20,779 bases of DNA from QHXQ01 sp036389375 (GCA_036389375.1 DASVQA010000235.1:1-20779), one strand, 5' to 3'; shown: positions 5,987 to 14,261, numbered from the stretch's first letter. The notes: a model not told the origin generated them from the letters alone. Program-made: numbers and translations.

Positions 5987-8767
5987 TTAAGGGTGGCAAG
6001 CGGCGTTGCCTACGAGGGTGTAGCTGCCGTCGGCGGTGATGTCGGCGGCGGTGCGCTGCGACTTCAGCCCCGCGTCCGGTTGATTCAGGAAGGTGCGGGC
6101 GTTCAGCCCGTTGAGCGCCTTGTTCCGGTCAACGCCCTCGGCTTTGCTGGTCGAGAGCGTGATAGTCAGCACGCCGGTCGCGGGATTGTATGTGCCGCCG
6201 TCGGCGTCACCGAGTTTGACGGGCGTGTTGGTGTTCGGGTTCGGCGCGGTCGGGTCGGTCGGGACGCCGAACTTGCCGTACTCGAAACGCGGCGCGCCCG
6301 TGCCGTCGGTCTTCATGGCGACGTACCAGCGGTCGAAGTTGCTATCCGGGTGCAGCCGATTCCAGATGATGTACCACTGGCTGTTGGCGGGCGCACCGGC
6401 AGTTGTCGAAGGCGCAAGCTGCAAGGTGAAGACCAGTTTCTGCGCGCCGTCCGTGTAGTAAGGCTCGGCCAGATAGAGCGCGCGTATGTTCATGCGCGCG
6501 TCAAGGAGCGGCACGTTGGGCGCGGCGTCGTCGTCCACGCCGCCCGTCTGCATGTCGCTGACGGCGAGTATGCCCGGCAGGTTGCACGCAGTCGGTGGCG
6601 GCGGCGGGGGCGGCACGACGGCCGCCAGTGTGTCGCCGCAGAACGAGCCTTCGCCCACGGAGTTGACCGCGCGGACGCGATAATAATAGTTGACGTTCGG
6701 CAGCACGCTCGCGTCTTCGTAGCTTGTGCCGGTCACGCTGGTCAGCAAGGTGTATGCGCCCGTCGCGCCCGTGCGGCGATAGATGTTGTAGCTGACGATG
6801 GGCGAGCCGCCGTCGTCGGGTGTTGACCAGGAGAGGTGGACGACCGAGGCGCTCGCGCTGTCTTTGGTGGCCGTGACGGCCGGGGCGAGCGGGACGGCTG
6901 GCGTGCGCGGGTCGTACTGGGCGAACATGCGCCGCCCGCCGGACTGGCGCGCGATCACGCCTTTGGACGAGAAGGTGTTGGGCGGCCCCTGCACGCAAGC
7001 GCCCGTGCAGCCGTCGTCGTAGCCGACGAGCACGCGGCCCTCGCGGTCAATGGTGGCGTCGAAGAAATCGAGCAGGTTACGGCACGTGCCGTCGCCGCAG
7101 ATGCCGCCGCGCTGGATCGGATCGCCGGGCGTGGCGCTCACGGTCGTCCACGTGTGTCCGCCGTCGAACGTCGTGGCCACGTAGAGATACCAGACGCCGG
7201 GGAAGGCGGGCGCAGTCCAGTCGCCCTCGTCAGCCGAGCCGAAGAAGGCGACGGCTGCGCGCCCCGTGCTGAGGCCGCCGTCACCCGCGACGACCGCCGG
7301 AAACTCTGCGCTCTTGACACCCGCGAGCGCGCCCACGTCCAGATCGTCCGTCCACGAACGCCCCTTGTCGCGGCTGACGGTCATACGCATCTTGCCGCCC
7401 GCGTTCACGTAACCGAAATAGAGCGTGCCGTCTTTGGCGATGCCGACCGAAGGATCGCTGTCCGAGTGGGTCGCGTTGGGCACGTTGCGGATCGTCCACG
7501 TCAGCCCGTTGTCTTCGGAGACGACAACCGACGGCGCGCCGTCTTCGTGAAAGACCACGTCCGTGCCGCCGCAGCCCTTGGTCGGTACGTAGACCGTGCC
7601 GTCGGGCGCGACCTTGACGTGCCCGTGCAGCCCGCCGCAATCGTTGACGCCGTAGATCGGCACGGCGGGGCCGAACGTGCGCCCGCCGTCAAGGCTCAAA
7701 GCGCAGTTGGCTTCAGCGATGGATTGCGCGCAGTAGTAGACCGCGTTCGGATAGAGCGTGCCGAGCGGCGCGGGCGTGTGGTAGGGCCCGCCGCCGAGCG
7801 TCTGGTGATCGATCCCGGAAGAGATGCCTGATCCCATACTCGGCTGGAACGTCGCGCCATCGTTGTCCGTGTAGTCCATCGTGGCGGTCGTCGTGCCGAA
7901 CTGTAGCTGCGAGACGAGCGTGCGCCCGGTCTGCGAATCGGTGTAGAGGATCGGGTCGCCGCCGTAGGCGCGCGGCGTGGCGGCGAGCGTCAGATTGGCA
8001 CGCTCCCACGTAGCGGCGGCGGGCGAGACGCAATCGTTGAAGCTGACTTTCAATGCGTAGGTGCTCAAGCCGCCGTAAGACCAGACCTTGCCGGTCAGCC
8101 AGTTGACGCCGATGCTCGGTTCGCCCCAATCGTCGCCGAGGCCCTGCGGCGTGGCGTAGTTGGTGAAGCGCGGCGTGCCGGCGGGCGGCTGCGGCGCGAC
8201 GGGCGTGGGCTGGGGCGCTGGCGCTGCCTGCGCCCGGCTCAAGGTGATCGTGCCGTGAATGACCACGTCGGGCGCTACGTCGTAGGGCACGACGTAGACG
8301 GTGTACGTGCCGTTCTCGGCCGCGAAGACGCCCTCTTCCGGGTTGGAGTTTGAGCCGCCATCGGCGGTGCGCGTGCCCGTCACGTCCGGGTTATAGACGA
8401 AGAGATCGAAGTCGGACTGAGAGGCTTGAGTGGTGGTCGGCGTGCCGGTGTCAGTCCAGCCGGCGCTGACCTTGACCTCGTAGGTGTTGGGGTCGCCGGT
8501 CGGGATGTTCACCGTTAGCGCAAACTGCCCGCAGGTATCGTTGGTGCAGATGGGCGGCGTGTCGCCGGTCGGGTCGAGCGGGTTCGAGACCGCGAAGGGC
8601 CCGGCCGTGAAATTGATGACGGGATTGGCGGGCGACAGCGTGCCGCTCGCAGGCGTGGTCGAGGCCAAAGTGGCCGCCGTGATGGCGAGCGCCGCGACGA
8701 CCAGCGCCGCGCTCAATACGAGTCTGAACCGTAAACTGATGAATCGGAAATTTCGCTTCTGTGCCAT
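5987..8767 (-). CDS. Secreted sialidase-fold (BNR repeat) protein with FN3 domain
   Basis: A protein of 926 residues from ATG 8767, chosen because AGGAGG lies 6 bases upstream; the frame extends further but without support. Residues 1-40 form a signal peptide (LVLSAALVVAALAITAATLA). About 45-178 is a beta domain resembling bacterial pre-peptidase C-terminal (PPC) domains, followed by a Pro/Ala linker. About 200-625 is a beta propeller with Asp-box motifs SLDGGRTF (358), SEDNGLTW (417), SRDKGRSW (465) and TFDGGHTW (533). A fibronectin type III domain (627-719) and a seven-Pro linker come next, then a 200-residue C-terminal domain I do not recognise. Sialidase-like propellers bind or hydrolyse glycans, but Asp-boxes alone do not prove enzyme activity, and I did not find a convincing sialidase Arg triad. 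It is probably exported and could act on polysaccharides or the cell surface. Confidence 0.87.
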   Translation of the reverse strand: MAQKRNFRFISLRFRLVLSAALVVAALAITAATLASTTPASGTLSPANPVINFTAGPFAVSNPLDPTGDTPPICTNDTCGQFALTVNIPTGDPNTYEVKVSAGWTDTGTPTTTQASQSDFDLFVYNPDVTGTRTADGGSNSNPEEGVFAAENGTYTVYVVPYDVAPDVVIHGTITLSRAQAAPAPQPTPVAPQPPAGTPRFTNYATPQGLGDDWGEPSIGVNWLTGKVWSYGGLSTYALKVSFNDCVSPAAATWERANLTLAATPRAYGGDPILYTDSQTGRTLVSQLQFGTTTATMDYTDNDGATFQPSMGSGISSGIDHQTLGGGPYHTPAPLGTLYPNAVYYCAQSIAEANCALSLDGGRTFGPAVPIYGVNDCGGLHGHVKVAPDGTVYVPTKGCGGTDVVFHEDGAPSVVVSEDNGLTWTIRNVPNATHSDSDPSVGIAKDGTLYFGYVNAGGKMRMTVSRDKGRSWTDDLDVGALAGVKSAEFPAVVAGDGGLSTGRAAVAFFGSADEGDWTAPAFPGVWYLYVATTFDGGHTWTTVSATPGDPIQRGGICGDGTCRNLLDFFDATIDREGRVLVGYDDGCTGACVQGPPNTFSSKGVIARQSGGRRMFAQYDPRTPAVPLAPAVTATKDSASASVVHLSWSTPDDGGSPIVSYNIYRRTGATGAYTLLTSVTGTSYEDASVLPNVNYYYRVRAVNSVGEGSFCGDTLAAVVPPPPPPPTACNLPGILAVSDMQTGGVDDDAAPNVPLLDARMNIRALYLAEPYYTDGAQKLVFTLQLAPSTTAGAPANSQWYIIWNRLHPDSNFDRWYVAMKTDGTGAPRFEYGKFGVPTDPTAPNPNTNTPVKLGDADGGTYNPATGVLTITLSTSKAEGVDRNKALNGLNARTFLNQPDAGLKSQRTAADITADGSYTLVGNAACHP

Positions 8768-8773
8768 GCCAGC

Positions 8774-8779
8774 CCTCCT
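8774..8779 (-). promoter_or_regulatory. Ribosome binding site of the BNR/FN3 gene
   Basis: AGGAGG on the minus strand, 6 bases before ATG 8767. It supports this start over the longer open frame reaching 8836. Confidence 0.75.
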
Positions 8780-8865
8780 AAAGCAGCGGCGCTTGTGCCG
8801 GACACGCGCGCCGCGCTGCACCTGCCGGATTTTCAAACTACGCGGATTGCTAAACCGATGGGTAC

Positions 8866-8908
8866 AGGATAGGCATGCGGGTTGAGAAATACTTGAGGAA
8901 TCCTTGAG
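8866..8908 (-). promoter_or_regulatory. Triple 11-bp direct repeat and -10 box, possible response-regulator site
   Basis: On the minus strand CTCAA occurs three times at exactly 11-bp spacing (starting at 8908, 8897 and 8886). The first two units share 8 of 11 positions. Nine bases after CTCAAC lies TATCCT (8871-8866), a fair -10 box, with no -35 consensus at the right distance. Direct repeats one helical turn apart that replace the -35 are typical of activators of the OmpR/PhoB family. The predicted start is near 8859. The rest of 8768-8993 shows nothing further except a GC palindrome at 8952-8961. Confidence 0.4.
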
Positions 8909-8993
8909 CGGCCGGCGGGCGGACGACTAAGCAGGGACGGACGCAGAGACGGCCGGCCGGCAACGGGCGTAAATGGCTGGAATAAGCGCGAGT

Positions 8994-10655
8994 TTAGGAG
9001 TTTCGGGCGACGAGTTGCTGGATGAGCGCAAAGAGGCGTTCGATGTCGAGCGGCTTGGCCAAGTGGGCGGCGAAACCGGCGCGCAGGGAGCGTGCGCGGT
9101 CTTCGTCCATCGCGTAGCCGGAGATGGCGATGGCGGGGACGCGGGCTAGACCGGGCAGGCGGCGCAAGGCGGCGAGCAGTTCGTAGCCATCCATGCCGGG
9201 CATGCCGAGGTCGGAGATGATGATGTTCGGCGGCTCGGCCGCCGCCAGTTTCAGCGCCTCTGCGGCCGTGCCGGCGCTACAGACCTTGCTGCCTTTCTGC
9301 TCAAAGAGCATGTGCAGCAGTTCGAGCGTGTCGGGCGAATCGTCAATCACGAGCACGCGCTGACAGACGGACTGCGGCGCGGCGGCGGCCTGCGGGCTGG
9401 CGACCTGTTCGGCGTGCGCGAGGCGCGGCAGCGTCAGCGTGAAACGCGCGCCGTGGCCGGGCCCGGCCGATTCGGCGACGACGCGCCCGTTGTGCAGCGT
9501 CGTCAGCGCGTCAACGATGGCCAGCCCTAAACCAAGCCCGCTGTAACGGCGCGAGCGCGTGCCGTCGGCTTGGCGGAAACGGTCGAAGACGTGCGGCAGG
9601 AAATCGAGCGCGATGCCGACGCCGCTGTCTTCGACGACGACGCGCGCCTCTGGCCCCTGTGCCTCTGTGCGCAGGTGCACGCGCCCGCCCGGCTCGGTGA
9701 ATTTGACGGCGTTCGACAGTAGATTCCAGATGATCTGTTGCAGCCGGATCGGCTCGCCGCTGACGACGAGCGGCTCTGCGGTGAACGTCACCACTAACTC
9801 GATCTGCTGCTGCTCGGCCGAGGCGCGCACCGTCTCAAGCGCCGCTTCGGCCGCCTTGTTGAGATCGACCGGCTTCGGCTCAAACCGCAGTTTGCCGGTG
9901 GCGATGCGCGAGATGTCCAGCAGGTCGTCAATCAGGCGCGATTGCAGGCGTGCGTTGCGCTCGATCACGTCGAGCGCCTGTGCCAGCCCGCCCTCGCCGA
10001 GTTGGCCGGTGCGCAGCAGGTTGATCCAGCCGAGGATCGGCGTGAGCGGTGTGCGTAGCTCGTGCGAGAGCGTGGCGAGGAAGATGTCTTTCGATTGATT
10101 GGCGGCGGCCAGTTCTTCGTTGACGCGGGTCAGTTCCGACGTGCGCTCCTCGACGCGCTGTTCCAGTTCGCGGTTCAACTCTTCGAGGTGCGCGCGCGCC
10201 CGCTGTTCGGCAAGGATCAAACGGCGATGATCGACGCCGCGCCGGACGGTCATCTTCAGATCGTCAATGATGCAGGGTTTGATCAGATAGTCGTAAGCGC
10301 CGTGCCGGAGCGCGGCGATGGCGGACTCGACGGAGGCGAAGCCGGTCAGGACGATGGCGATGGTAAACGGCGCGCGGCGACGCACTTCGGTTAAGACCGA
10401 GAGACCGTCGCCGCCTTCCATGTGCAAGTCCGTGAGGACGAGATCGAACTCCGCGTTATTGAGAAAGCCGACCGCCTCGTTGCCGCTCGAAGCCGTCTCG
10501 ACCTCGTAGCCTTCCTGCCGCAAGACCTCGCCGACCGTGAGCGCGACGCTCTCTTCATCGTCCACGACCAGCAGGCGCGCGGGCTGTGTCGTGTTCAGCC
10601 CAAGCGCCGAACCTGCCGGGCGCTCACCGAATTCCTGAATGAAAGATGCGTCCAT
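8994..10655 (-). CDS. Hybrid histidine kinase REC-HisKA-HATPase-REC
   Basis: A soluble protein of 553 residues without membrane segments. An N-terminal receiver domain covers about 26-140, with the acidic pair near D32/D33, phospho-acceptor D76 (LVLTD) and K126. A coiled coil (145-190) leads to the HisKA dimerisation domain with LSHELRTPL (H198). The HATPase domain has the N box around N311-N315, DSGVGI (D343) and the GLGLGLAI G box. A second receiver (about 433-550) has phospho-acceptor D482 (IIISD) and K534. All catalytic residues are present. The N-terminal receiver implies that its kinase activity is controlled by phosphorylation from another kinase. There is no DNA-binding output. ATG 10655 is 18 bases after the stop of the PAS kinase gene, so both are likely one operon and may form a phosphorelay. 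Confidence 0.93.
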   Translation of the reverse strand: MDASFIQEFGERPAGSALGLNTTQPARLLVVDDEESVALTVGEVLRQEGYEVETASSGNEAVGFLNNAEFDLVLTDLHMEGGDGLSVLTEVRRRAPFTIAIVLTGFASVESAIAALRHGAYDYLIKPCIIDDLKMTVRRGVDHRRLILAEQRARAHLEELNRELEQRVEERTSELTRVNEELAAANQSKDIFLATLSHELRTPLTPILGWINLLRTGQLGEGGLAQALDVIERNARLQSRLIDDLLDISRIATGKLRFEPKPVDLNKAAEAALETVRASAEQQQIELVVTFTAEPLVVSGEPIRLQQIIWNLLSNAVKFTEPGGRVHLRTEAQGPEARVVVEDSGVGIALDFLPHVFDRFRQADGTRSRRYSGLGLGLAIVDALTTLHNGRVVAESAGPGHGARFTLTLPRLAHAEQVASPQAAAAPQSVCQRVLVIDDSPDTLELLHMLFEQKGSKVCSAGTAAEALKLAAAEPPNIIISDLGMPGMDGYELLAALRRLPGLARVPAIAISGYAMDEDRARSLRAGFAAHLAKPLDIERLFALIQQLVARNS

Positions 10656-10673
10656 GCCGTTCTGCGGAACTCT

Positions 10674-12863
10674 TTAGTCGGACGGTTGCTTGCCGTCATC
10701 CACCAGCGTCGGTGAGTCCACGAGCAGGATGATGGAGAAGGTTGTGCCGTGCCCGCGTTCGCTCGTCACTTCGATGCGCCCGCCGTGCTGGCGCACGATG
10801 TCCTGCGTCACCCAGAGACCAAGCCCCGTGCCCTTCCTGCGCGTCGAGAAGAACGGCTCGAAGATGCGCGTCAGGTCTTCTTCGCTGATGCCGATGCCGG
10901 TGTCGCTGATCTGGATCGAGATCGAAGGCTGGAGCGATTGTTCGTCATAACGCGCAGTCGAGATGGTGATGACGCCGCTGCCCTGTATGGCATGCTGCGC
11001 GTTGAGGATCAGATTGAGAAAGACCTGCCGCAACTGATCGGCGCGCGCCCGCACGTTGGGCAGCCCCTCGTCGAACTGGCGCACGAGCCGGATGCCCGAC
11101 TGGCGCATCTTCTTATCAACGAGCACGAGCGTCTCTTCGAGCAGTTGATTGATGTCCACCTGCCCGACCTCGCCCGACCGGCGCGCGAAGCCGAGCATCT
11201 GCCGGATGATGTGCGAGACGCGCTCGGTCTCTTTGCGCGCGATGTCGAGAAAGCGCGCGTTCTTCACCGCGTCCTGATTCGACTGCATCAGGTAGAGCGA
11301 GTTCTTGATGGCTTCGAGCGGGTTGTTGACCTCGTGCGCGATGGAGGCGGCGAGCCGACCGACCGCCGCGAGTTTTTCCGACTCGAACAACTGCTGCTCG
11401 ACGCGCCGCCGCTCAAGCTCGCGTATCTCCGTCAGGTCGTGCAGGATCGAGACGACCGCCGTCACCTGCCCCTTCGCATCGATCACCTCGCCCGCCGTGA
11501 TCTCCATCGGCAAAGACTCGCCCGATTCCGGATCAATCAGTTCGATCTCGGCCTGCCGGTCGGTCTCGGAAGCTGAAGCGAGCGCGGAGATAAAGGAAGT
11601 GAGTTTGACGGAGTTGGCGCGCACGGCCGACGTGGCGTTGGGCGAAGGCGCGTCGTCCTGTTGAAAGAGCAGTTCGGCGCGATGGTTGAAGAGGATGAAA
11701 TTGCCGCTCGCGTCGCAGACGACGACGGGATGGCCGACGTTCTCGATGATCAGATCGAGGCGGTCGCGTTCGCGGCGCGCTTCGGATTCCGCCTGTTGCA
11801 GTTTGACGAAGTTGCGCGCCAGTTCTTCGTTCGCTTCGCGCAGATCGGTCACGTCGCGGAAGATCGAGACCAGCCCGATGCGTTCGCCGCGCGCGTTCAA
11901 GGCGGGCGTCGAGATGACCTCGAAGTGCAGGTCTGAGCCTTCGAGCGGATCGACGAGCGTGATGTCGCGTTGCAGGACATCGGTGGCGGAGAAGGCGGCG
12001 CTCGACAGGTAGGCGGAAAAGAGCAGGTCGTTCATCTCCAACGCACGGCGCTTACCCTCGCCCGCGTTCTCCGAGCCGCTGAACAACTCTTCCGCGCGCC
12101 GGTTCTGCAACAGAATCTCGTTGTCCAGATTCGTCAGCACAATCGGATCGGCCACCGACTTCATGATCGACTCGACCCATTGCCGCTCGCGCTGCAACTT
12201 ATTGACCGCCCCGCGCAGCCGCTCGCTCCTGATCGCGCCGGCCGACGCGAGGCCAATCAGTTCCGCAAAGCGCACCAGATAATCGAGCGCTTCGCTGTCC
12301 ACGTTCGGCTGCTCCATGCCGATGTAGAGCGCGCCGAGACAGGAGGTTGATTCGGGCACCCAGTAGCGGTCGCTAAAGCGCGGCTTGCGCCCCAGTTCGA
12401 TCTCCGGCTTATCGCTCGCCGCCTCTTTACCAAAGAGCGGCAGCGCCAGCACGTGCGGCAGCCACACGCCCTCGCGCAGGAAGGCGGACGACGCCCGGTC
12501 TTCCGCCAGTGCCAACCACACGGGATGCCCTTCGTGAAAGACCTTGGTGCAGGGCGCGCCGGAATCGAGCGGAATCTCCGTGCGCGTCACCTCTTCGTCA
12601 TGCGGGAAACCGAACGCCGCACGGATGCACAGACTCGCTTTGCGCTCGTCCACCAACGCAATGGCTGCCTCCGGGTAGCCCAACCCCGTCGTGATCGCTT
12701 CGAGCGCGAGCAGCAGACGCTCGTGCAGTTTCACCGTCACCAGCATCTGCGTCGTCGTGTCGAGCAGCAACTCGTACTGCCGCACGCGCGCGCCGTCCGC
12801 CTGCGCGCCCGCCGCGGCCGGCGCAGGCTCTAACGACGCAAGTTCTATCGGGGAATGGCTCAT
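10674..12863 (-). CDS. Soluble sensor histidine kinase GAF-PAS-PAS-HisKA-HATPase
   Basis: A protein of 729 residues with no membrane helix, so it senses cytoplasmic signals. About 30-215 is a GAF domain (GYPEAAIALVDE, GALYIGM). About 225-345 is a first PAS domain (SIMKSVADPIVLTNLDNEI) and about 365-485 a second (IIENVGHPVVVCDASGNFI), each ending in the usual PAC-like strand and DVTDL / DLTEI. The kinase core carries SIAHEVNNPLEAIKNSLY (H510), the NtrB/ZraS-type H box, the N box NLILNAQHA (N621), DTGIG (D654) and GTGLGLW. All residues for autophosphorylation are present. No chromophore cysteine or haem site can be assigned. ATG 12863 follows the heptamer repeat region; no strong ribosome binding site. 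It is the first gene after gvpA on the same strand, so a role in gas vesicle control is possible but unproven. Confidence 0.93.
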   Translation of the reverse strand: MSHSPIELASLEPAPAAAGAQADGARVRQYELLLDTTTQMLVTVKLHERLLLALEAITTGLGYPEAAIALVDERKASLCIRAAFGFPHDEEVTRTEIPLDSGAPCTKVFHEGHPVWLALAEDRASSAFLREGVWLPHVLALPLFGKEAASDKPEIELGRKPRFSDRYWVPESTSCLGALYIGMEQPNVDSEALDYLVRFAELIGLASAGAIRSERLRGAVNKLQRERQWVESIMKSVADPIVLTNLDNEILLQNRRAEELFSGSENAGEGKRRALEMNDLLFSAYLSSAAFSATDVLQRDITLVDPLEGSDLHFEVISTPALNARGERIGLVSIFRDVTDLREANEELARNFVKLQQAESEARRERDRLDLIIENVGHPVVVCDASGNFILFNHRAELLFQQDDAPSPNATSAVRANSVKLTSFISALASASETDRQAEIELIDPESGESLPMEITAGEVIDAKGQVTAVVSILHDLTEIRELERRRVEQQLFESEKLAAVGRLAASIAHEVNNPLEAIKNSLYLMQSNQDAVKNARFLDIARKETERVSHIIRQMLGFARRSGEVGQVDINQLLEETLVLVDKKMRQSGIRLVRQFDEGLPNVRARADQLRQVFLNLILNAQHAIQGSGVITISTARYDEQSLQPSISIQISDTGIGISEEDLTRIFEPFFSTRRKGTGLGLWVTQDIVRQHGGRIEVTSERGHGTTFSIILLVDSPTLVDDGKQPSD

Positions 12864-12882
12864 GGAACATTAGCCGGTCGCC

Positions 12883-12957
12883 AGTAGCCAGTAGTCAGCG
12901 GTCAGTAGAAGAACATGCGCTTTTCTACTGACTGCTGGCTGCTGGCTGCTGGCTACT
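12883..12957. repeat. Inverted pair of heptamer arrays between gvpA and the sensor kinase
   Basis: On the plus strand 12883-12910 is four 7-base units (AGTAGCC, AGTAGTC, AGCGGTC, AGTAGAA). On the minus strand 12957-12923 is five units (AGTAGCC, AGCAGCC, AGCAGCC, AGCAGTC, AGTAGAA). The arms face each other around a 12-base loop and can pair as a long imperfect stem with one extra heptamer in one arm. It begins 4 bases past the gvpA stop. Such AGYAGYC heptamer repeats occur as dispersed intergenic elements in some bacterial genomes. A role as a terminator or as a 3' stabiliser of gvpA mRNA is possible. Confidence 0.8.
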
Positions 12958-12960
12958 TCC

Positions 12961-13248
12961 TCATCCTCTATCTACTTCAATCGTGGTGCGGCGGCGTGTG
13001 TCGTCTTCGATTGGTTCGGGCGTGCCGGGCGTGATGGCCGGGCGGGAGACGGCGGGCGTCAGACCGACCGCCTCGGCGTACTTCAGATACGTGTCAATCG
13101 AGGCGACGACGACGCGCGCCTCAACCGTGATCAGATCGATGCCGACGAGCGAGATACGCACCCACGCGTCCACGACGATGCCCTTGTCCAGCACGCGGTC
13201 AAGAACGTCGATCAGACTTGTGCCGCCCGGTGCTCTTTCAACAGCCAT
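12961..13248 (-). CDS. gvpA: GvpA, main gas vesicle wall protein
   Basis: A protein of 95 residues from ATG 13248, with a weak GAGAGGG site about 10 bases upstream. Residues 11-64 match the nearly invariant GvpA core: SLIDVLDRVLDKGIVVDAWV, RISLVGIDLITVEARVVVAS and IDTYLKYAEAVGLT. This is the alpha-beta-beta-alpha subunit that stacks into ribs to form the gas-permeable hollow shell. Cyanobacterial GvpA ends soon after that point at about 70 residues. Here a 30-residue Pro-rich, then Arg/Asp-rich tail (PAITPGTPEPIEDDTRRRT) follows. It is the last gene of the operon, immediately before the heptamer hairpin; in many clusters gvpA comes first. As the most abundant protein it may need extra expression, but no convincing separate promoter was found in 13249-13337. 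Confidence 0.95.
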   Translation of the reverse strand: MAVERAPGGTSLIDVLDRVLDKGIVVDAWVRISLVGIDLITVEARVVVASIDTYLKYAEAVGLTPAVSRPAITPGTPEPIEDDTRRRTTIEVDRG

Positions 13249-13337
13249 GTGCTTTAGTCCCTCTCTACGAAATGAAGGTTATGCGCCCACGCGCTATCGA
13301 GGTTTAATTGCAGGAAGCCGATTGCTGACCGGCGCGC

Positions 13338-13772
13338 CTATTTGTGCCCGCGTCCTTTCTTGGCCGCCGCGCCGCGCTTGGCCGCACGCGGCGCGGCCGT
13401 GCCAGCGGGCGCGGGCGAAAGCTGCCTGACCTCGCGTTCCAGTTCGGCGAGGCGCTCGCGCAGTTCCACGTTCTCGGCTTCGGCGCGCTCGGCGCGCGTC
13501 GTCAGGTTCGTGTCGTAGCGCCACCAGTTCAGCCCGATCTGCTCGGCCTTATCAATCGAGCAGACGAGCAGGCGAATCTGCAATGTCAGCAGTTCGACGT
13601 TGGCGAGCGACACCTTGATGTCGCCCGCGATGACCAATCCCTTGTCAAGAATCCGGTCGAGCACGTCCACCAGCCCCGGTGGACGCGCCGTGATTAAACT
13701 TGAACGCTCGCTTGACAATGCTCGCCCCTCCAAGGGAAACAGATGCTCGCTGCTCGATGTCAAAGGGGACAT
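13338..13772 (-). CDS. gvpJ: GvpJ, minor gas vesicle protein of the GvpA family
   Basis: A protein of 144 residues from ATG 13772. About residues 33-82 are a GvpA-type fold of the J subtype: GLVDVLDRILDKGLVIAGDI, KVSLANVELLTLQIRLLVCS and IDKAEQIGLNWW. The AGDI in place of the DAWV of GvpA and the WW ending resemble GvpJ of Bacillus megaterium. A coiled coil follows (about 93-116, ENVELRERLAELEREV), then a basic Ala/Lys/Arg tail ending KKGRGHK. GvpJ is thought to help nucleate the conical tip or connect minor wall proteins. An N-terminal extension of about 30 residues is unusual; the true start could be a little later. Gap of 96 bases to gvpK, in which nothing definite is seen. Confidence 0.9.
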   Translation of the reverse strand: MSPLTSSSEHLFPLEGRALSSERSSLITARPPGLVDVLDRILDKGLVIAGDIKVSLANVELLTLQIRLLVCSIDKAEQIGLNWWRYDTNLTTRAERAEAENVELRERLAELEREVRQLSPAPAGTAAPRAAKRGAAAKKGRGHK

Positions 13773-13868
13773 GCGGCCACTCGCATCTGGAAGAGGACGG
13801 CTTCAACGATAAGACTCTCTGAAGGCCGCCGTAAGATGCCTATCAAATTTGCGAAGCCCGCGCCCCCG

Positions 13869-14231
13869 TCAGATCAAGCGCCCGAGAGGCCCGAGATCGA
13901 GGTTCAAGTCCTCGTCCGCCAAATCAAACTGCGCCTTCAGTTCCGCCATCTTCGCCTCTAACTTCATCAACGCCAGCCCAAGCTCCTCGACCTGCGCGGG
14001 CGACAAGCCGCCGCCCTCCATCCGTCTGACGGCCTGTTTTTCCAGCAGCCGGCGGATCAGTTCGATCAAAGTCAGGACGAGTTTGGCTAGACCCTGTTCG
14101 ACGGACTCTGCGTCAACGTTGATGCGTGGGGGCAGACTGTCCGCCACGTGTCGGAGTTCGGTGACGAACTCTTCGGCGTGCGCAGTCTCTATGGCCGGCT
14201 CGGCCGGCAGGGGGATTTCGGGGACAGGCAC
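13869..14231 (-). CDS. gvpK: GvpK, gas vesicle assembly protein
   Basis: A protein of 120 residues from GTG 14231, with GGAG about 10 bases upstream. The GvpK signature is clear: INVDAESVEQGLAKLVLTLI, ELIRRLLEKQAVRRMEGGGL, SPAQVEELGLALMKLEAKM and the end DLNLDLGPLGRLI. GvpK is a small helical accessory protein needed for vesicle formation; its precise role is not settled. The first 30 residues are Pro/Ala/Glu-rich and variable. Start lies 30 bases after the stop of the third gvpF/L gene, consistent with one operon. Confidence 0.94.
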   Translation of the reverse strand: MPVPEIPLPAEPAIETAHAEEFVTELRHVADSLPPRINVDAESVEQGLAKLVLTLIELIRRLLEKQAVRRMEGGGLSPAQVEELGLALMKLEAKMAELKAQFDLADEDLNLDLGPLGRLI

Positions 14232-14261
14232 TGACAGGTTACTCCGAAACTCTCTTTTGGC

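Noticed and set aside
5972..7831. Long plus-strand open frames opposite the BNR/FN3 gene
   Set aside because: The minus-strand product has a signal peptide, Asp-boxes and FN3; the plus frames are Arg/Val/Ala-rich shadows.
12598..12870. 90-codon frame starting at ATG 12870 before the sensor kinase
   Set aside because: It is out of frame with the GAF-PAS kinase, whose own reading frame is clearly coding.
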